A DNA stretch of 36,903 bases, taken from contig DCHN01000069.1 of the NCBI GenBank assembly GCA_002315995.1, forward strand, positions 34,521 to 71,423, given 5' to 3'. The notes under the pieces were generated by a model. It saw nothing but the letters and a program-made list of their open reading frames with translations, was not told the origin of the DNA and made no database searches. Position 1 is the stretch's first letter, and the number at the start of each line of letters is the position of its first letter. Origin of the DNA: Bacteroidales bacterium UBA1751 (GTDB lineage: Bacteria; Bacteroidota; Bacteroidia; Bacteroidales; UBA932). Made by a program: the position numbers and the translations under genes. This document shows positions 34,534 to 36,903 of this stretch, in pieces.

Positions 34534-35829
34534 TCAATATTTATATTTTGGCCAGAGTATTTTCATCTTTGACCTTATCTGCTCCTCCTTGGCATTTGAC
34601 CCCGGCTCATAGAAAACAGTTGATGCCATTGTATCTGGAAGAAACTCCTGGTCAACAAAATTTCCCTCAAATGAGTGTGCGTATTTGTAATCCTTGGCAT
34701 ATCCCAGATCCTCCATAAGTTGGGTAGGGGCGTTGCGCAGGTGGAGCGGAACAGGTTTTGGACCCTCCTTCCTTACTTTGGCCAGGGCTGAATCTATCGC
34801 CATGTAGGCGCTATTGCTTTTTGCGCTGGTTGCCAGATAAATAGCTGTTTCTGCGAGCGGAATGCGTCCTTCAGGCATTCCAATGTTCTGTATGGTGTTG
34901 AAGCAGGCATTGGCAAGCAACAAGGCGTTCGGGTTTGCAAGTCCAACATCCTCAGCAGCAAGAATCACCATTCTGCGGGCAATGAACAGGGGGTCTTCGC
35001 CACCATCTATCATACGCGCCAGCCAGTAAATGGCTCCGTTAGGATCTGAACCGCGCATACTTTTTATAAAAGCCGATACTATATCGTAGTGCTGTTCACC
35101 GTTTTTGTCATATAGAGCAATATTCTGCTGGAGAGTCTGTTCAACAATGGTGTCAGTAATTTCAATCTTTTGTGATGCAGGCGCAGATGCCACAACCAAT
35201 TCAATGATATTTAACAATTTACGAGCATCACCACCACTGAATCGGAGTAGGAGGGTGTAATCCTTAATTGTAACATTCAGTTTTGAAAGATAAGTATCTT
35301 CCTTTACAGCCTTGTCTGCAAGTCCTGTGAGAGAATCTTTGTCAAGATCTTTGAGGACGTAGACCTGTGCACGACTAAGCAATGGCGTAATTACCTCAAA
35401 ACTAGGGTTTTCAGTAGTTGCTCCAATAAGAGTAAATGTTCCGTCCTCAACAGCGCCAAGAAGCGCATCCTGCTGGGCTTTGCTGAAACGATGAATCTCA
35501 TCAATGAAAAGAATTGCTTTCTTGGTATTGAAAAGATTTGAATCTTTGCACTTTTCAATTACATCACGGATATCCTTAACGCCGGAACTTATTGCAGAGA
35601 GCGTGTAGAATGGGCGGTCAAGTGTATTTGCAATAATCTTGGCCAGAGTTGTCTTTCCAACACCCGGAGGACCCCAAAGGATGAAACTTGAAACCCGGTC
35701 GGATTCAATCATCTTGCGAATAATGCCATCCTTGCCAACAAGATGTTCCTGCCCAAGATAATCATCAAGGGTAGAAGGACGCATTCTTTCGGCCAGGGGT
35801 TTGTTTATAGATGGAGCATCACTGTTCAT
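34534..35829 (-). CDS. rarA: Replication-associated recombination protein RarA/MgsA (AAA+ ATPase)
   Basis: A 431-residue AAA+ ATPase related to clamp loaders and Holliday-junction motor RuvB. The N-terminus PLAERMRPSTLDDYLGQEHL is characteristic. Walker A is GPPGVGKTT (53-61), Walker B LFIDEIHRFSKAQQDALL, sensor 1 LIGATTENPSFEV. The C-terminal tetramerisation/MgsA region shows RGSDPNGAIYWLARMIDGGEDP and AAEDVGLANP. The protein acts at stalled replication forks. It is notable that a dif-like site lies about 100 bases upstream of its start. Confidence 0.96.
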   Translation of the reverse strand: MNSDAPSINKPLAERMRPSTLDDYLGQEHLVGKDGIIRKMIESDRVSSFILWGPPGVGKTTLAKIIANTLDRPFYTLSAISSGVKDIRDVIEKCKDSNLFNTKKAILFIDEIHRFSKAQQDALLGAVEDGTFTLIGATTENPSFEVITPLLSRAQVYVLKDLDKDSLTGLADKAVKEDTYLSKLNVTIKDYTLLLRFSGGDARKLLNIIELVVASAPASQKIEITDTIVEQTLQQNIALYDKNGEQHYDIVSAFIKSMRGSDPNGAIYWLARMIDGGEDPLFIARRMVILAAEDVGLANPNALLLANACFNTIQNIGMPEGRIPLAETAIYLATSAKSNSAYMAIDSALAKVRKEGPKPVPLHLRNAPTQLMEDLGYAKDYKYAHSFEGNFVDQEFLPDTMASTVFYEPGSNAKEEQIRSKMKILWPKYKY

Positions 35830-35924
35830 TATTTGTCTTTATATAAATTTACTCTATGAGTCATAATACTCAAGCTCAAAAGAGTCAGATTATTCCTTTA
35901 TTTATCTATCATTCTATTAGTTCT

Positions 35925-35952
35925 ATTTAACATAATATAAATTGTGTTAAAT
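35925..35952 (-). other. Candidate XerCD/dif-type recombination site
   Basis: On the plus strand: ATTTAACATAA (35925-35935), 6-bp centre TATAAA, TTGTGTTAAAT (35942-35952). This is exactly the 11-6-11 geometry of dif. Read on the minus strand, the right arm is TTATGTTAAAT, identical to the E. coli XerD arm; the centre TTTATA matches E. coli TGTATA at 5 of 6; the other arm matches at 5 of 11 (21 of 28 overall). Both arms resemble each other (10 of 11), so a symmetric operator for rarA is an alternative reading. Confidence 0.5.
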
Positions 35953-36017
35953 CCATCCAATCAGAAATGCCTTATATGAGTTGTTTTAAAATGGATTATC
36001 GATTCTTATAATATCTA

Positions 36018-36025
36018 CAAATATA
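36018..36025 (-). promoter_or_regulatory. Possible -7 box facing rarA
   Basis: Minus strand TATATTTG, but 188 bases upstream of rarA and without a -33 TTTG at the right distance. Listed because no better rarA promoter was found in the 35830-36050 AT-rich stretch. Confidence 0.25.
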
Positions 36026-36028
36026 AGT

Positions 36029-36036
36029 TATCTTTG
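36029..36036 (+). promoter_or_regulatory. Candidate -7 box for the rRNA methyltransferase
   Basis: TATCTTTG matches TAnnTTTG; no -33 TTTG at 19-21 bp. If used, transcription would begin just before the first palindromic repeat, placing both repeat hairpins in the 5' leader of the gene starting at 36141. Confidence 0.4.
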
Positions 36037-36050
36037 CAAGAAAGTGAAAT

Positions 36051-36078
36051 GGCCACAAAAAGGGGTGGTTTTGTGGCC
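36051..36078 (+). repeat. Palindromic repeat unit, copy 1
   Basis: Perfect 10-bp inverted arms GGCCACAAAA (36051-36060) and TTTTGTGGCC (36069-36078) around an 8-base loop AGGGGTGG. It shares arms and 3' flank (CCAAACG) with copy 2. It contains no TA, TGA or TCA, so all six reading frames are open. Confidence 0.85.
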
Positions 36079-36096
36079 AAACGGTGCCCAAACAGA

Positions 36097-36134
36097 GCAA
36101 ACGGCCACAAAAAGGGCAAATTTGTGGCCAAACG
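36097..36134 (+). repeat. Palindromic repeat unit, copy 2, with flanks
   Basis: Core arms GGCCACAAA (36103-36111) and TTTGTGGCC (36121-36129) flank loop AAGGGCAAA. The core is bordered by GCAAAC on the left and AAACG on the right. The first 23 bases (36097-36119) match the copy inside the downstream gene at 22 of 23 positions. No stop codon in any of six frames. Copies 1 and 2 are 24 bases apart; the spacer AAACGGTGCCCAAACAGAGC resembles degenerate repeat flank. Confidence 0.85.
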
Positions 36135-36140
36135 TTAAAG

Positions 36141-36903
36141 ATGACTATGAGCAGACATAAGAAAAAAGATTTTGAGATTGAGAGCGTTGAAATTGAAGGC
36201 ATTGCGGCCGAAGGAAACGCCGTTGCACACATAGATGGCAAGGCGCTCTTTGTACCACAGTGCGTTCCAGGAGATATTGTGAACGTGAAGGTGACCAAAG
36301 ATAAGAAAAGCTACATGCAGGGATTTGTCACTGCAATAGTCAAAGAGTCGCCAAACCGCCAGAAACCATTCTGCAGCCACTTTGGAACCTGCGGAGGGTG
36401 CTCATGGCAGCTGCTCCCATACCAGATGCAACTTGATGCCAAACGTCAGCAGGTTGTTGACCAGTTCGTAAGAATCGGACATCTCGATATGCCTGAAAGC
36501 GGTGTGAACCCTACACTTGGATCTGAGAATATAACCGAATACCGCAACAAGCTTGAATATACATTCTCCAACAGGAGGTGGATTCTCTCAGGTGAAGACC
36601 CTGATGCCCTCACAGAGAGACAGCGCCTTGGCCTTGGCTTCCACGTAAGCGGATTCTTCGACAAGGTACTTGACATTGAAAAATGCTGGCTGCAGCGTGA
36701 GCCAACCAATGAAATAAGGCTCTTTGTTAAGCAGTACGCAATAGATAACGGGCTGAGTTTCTACGATTTGAGAGCACAGGTTGGCTTCCTGAGAAACCTC
36801 ATGGTACGCACAACATCTACAGGAGAGACAATGCTGCTTGTAGTCTTCGGTCCGGAGGCAATCATTGATGTTGCATATGGGCAAACGGCCACAAAAACGG
36901 CAA
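36141..36903 (+). CDS. rlmD: 23S rRNA (uracil-5-)-methyltransferase, RlmD/TrmA-type (3' truncated)
   Basis: The window ends within this gene; 254 complete codons are seen of roughly 450-480. Residues about 8-70 are a TRAM RNA-binding domain (EIEGIAAEGNAVAHIDGK, VPGDIV). Three cysteines of the iron-sulfur cluster are in FCSHFGTCGGCSWQ (Cys78, 84, 87) and the fourth is Cys182 (EKCWLQRE). YRNKLEYTFSNRRW and NLMVRTTSTGETMLLVVF are typical of the family. The frame stays open upstream to 36048 through both palindromic repeats, but ATG 36141 (or ATG 36147) is the likely start. From codon 247 the sequence GQTATKTA is encoded by a third copy of the repeat, so the gene carries an internal insertion whose full size is unseen. 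The exact uridine target is not determinable. Confidence 0.88.
   Translation, partial: MTMSRHKKKDFEIESVEIEGIAAEGNAVAHIDGKALFVPQCVPGDIVNVKVTKDKKSYMQGFVTAIVKESPNRQKPFCSHFGTCGGCSWQLLPYQMQLDAKRQQVVDQFVRIGHLDMPESGVNPTLGSENITEYRNKLEYTFSNRRWILSGEDPDALTERQRLGLGFHVSGFFDKVLDIEKCWLQREPTNEIRLFVKQYAIDNGLSFYDLRAQVGFLRNLMVRTTSTGETMLLVVFGPEAIIDVAYGQTATKTA
36880..36903 (+). repeat. Palindromic repeat unit, copy 3 (truncated by window end), inside rlmD frame
   Basis: GGCAAACGGCCACAAAAACG then GCAA: 22 of 23 bases (36881-36903) match 36097-36119. Only the left arm and part of the loop are present before the window stops. It is read in a different frame from copy 2 relative to rlmD, and adds no stop codon so far. 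Confidence 0.8.

Noticed and set aside
34509..34541. Direct repeat TTCAATATT (34509-34517 and 34533-34541) at the end of rarA
   Set aside because: A 9-base AT-rich match expected by chance; no element boundaries or inverted ends accompany it.
36051..36129. Possible CRISPR array
   Set aside because: Only two units, strongly palindromic with differing loops, no regular spacers of 25-40 bases and no cas genes in the window.
35996..36298. Minus-strand 100-residue frame across the palindromic repeats
   Set aside because: It is open only because the repeats lack stop codons in all frames, and it overlaps the TRAM domain of rlmD on the other strand.
36446..36884. Minus-strand frames within the last gene
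   Set aside because: Opposite a convincing RlmD/TrmA-type methyltransferase frame running to the window edge.

Overview
The window reads as chromosomal DNA of a member of Bacteroidetes, most probably the order Bacteroidales. Evidence for this: several promoters follow the Bacteroidetes pattern (a TTTG/TTG box about 20 bp upstream of TAnnTTTG); starts are A-rich rather than Shine-Dalgarno driven; lipoprotein-type TamL, the NagB/PIG-L deacetylase fusion, the TGS-domain nucleoside kinase and DUF3467 are all present; and KdsA and KdsC show a Kdo-containing Gram-negative envelope. I cannot name the genus. Genes are densely packed. No rRNA, tRNA, CRISPR array or transposase was seen.

Layout. Positions 1-1149 hold the 3' part of an aminoacyl-histidine dipeptidase closed by a terminator. 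Positions 1282-12338 are one co-directional run: an outer-membrane porin-like protein, a polyamine transporter (potA-potB-potC-potD), a TGS-domain nucleoside kinase, a PhoU-like DUF47 protein with a PiT phosphate permease, and an aminotransferase/dehydrogenase pair resembling WbpE/WbpB for a diacetamido-uronic acid sugar. It ends at a terminator. On the minus strand, 17384 down to 12371 carries DUF3467, etfB, etfA, acyl-CoA dehydrogenase, kdsC and maf, apparently one operon.

Positions 17496-27730 are again plus strand: a small lipoprotein, an MFS transporter, a PhzF-family enzyme, then (after a terminator/promoter junction) valS, tatA, tatC, an ABC-F ATPase, rlmB and an exo/endonuclease/phosphatase-fold protein. 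A TrmH-family methyltransferase (minus) and tamL (plus) diverge from 28470-28553. The minus strand from 35829 down to 30863 carries rarA, kdsA, the NagB/PIG-L fusion and a secreted CBM9-like protein. The last gene, from 36141 (plus, truncated by the window end), is an RlmD/TrmA-type 23S rRNA (uracil-5)-methyltransferase.

The most interesting region is the last kilobase. The 311-bp gap between rarA and the methyltransferase contains a 28-bp 11-6-11 near-palindrome that looks like a XerCD/dif recombination site. About 100 bp further on are two copies of a small palindromic repeat (GGCCACAAA ... TTTGTGGCC) that has no stop codon in any of the six frames. A third, nearly identical copy begins inside the methyltransferase reading frame just before the window ends. 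This looks like a protein-permissive dispersed repeat, comparable in logic to Rickettsia palindromic elements, and I do not recognise it as a described family.
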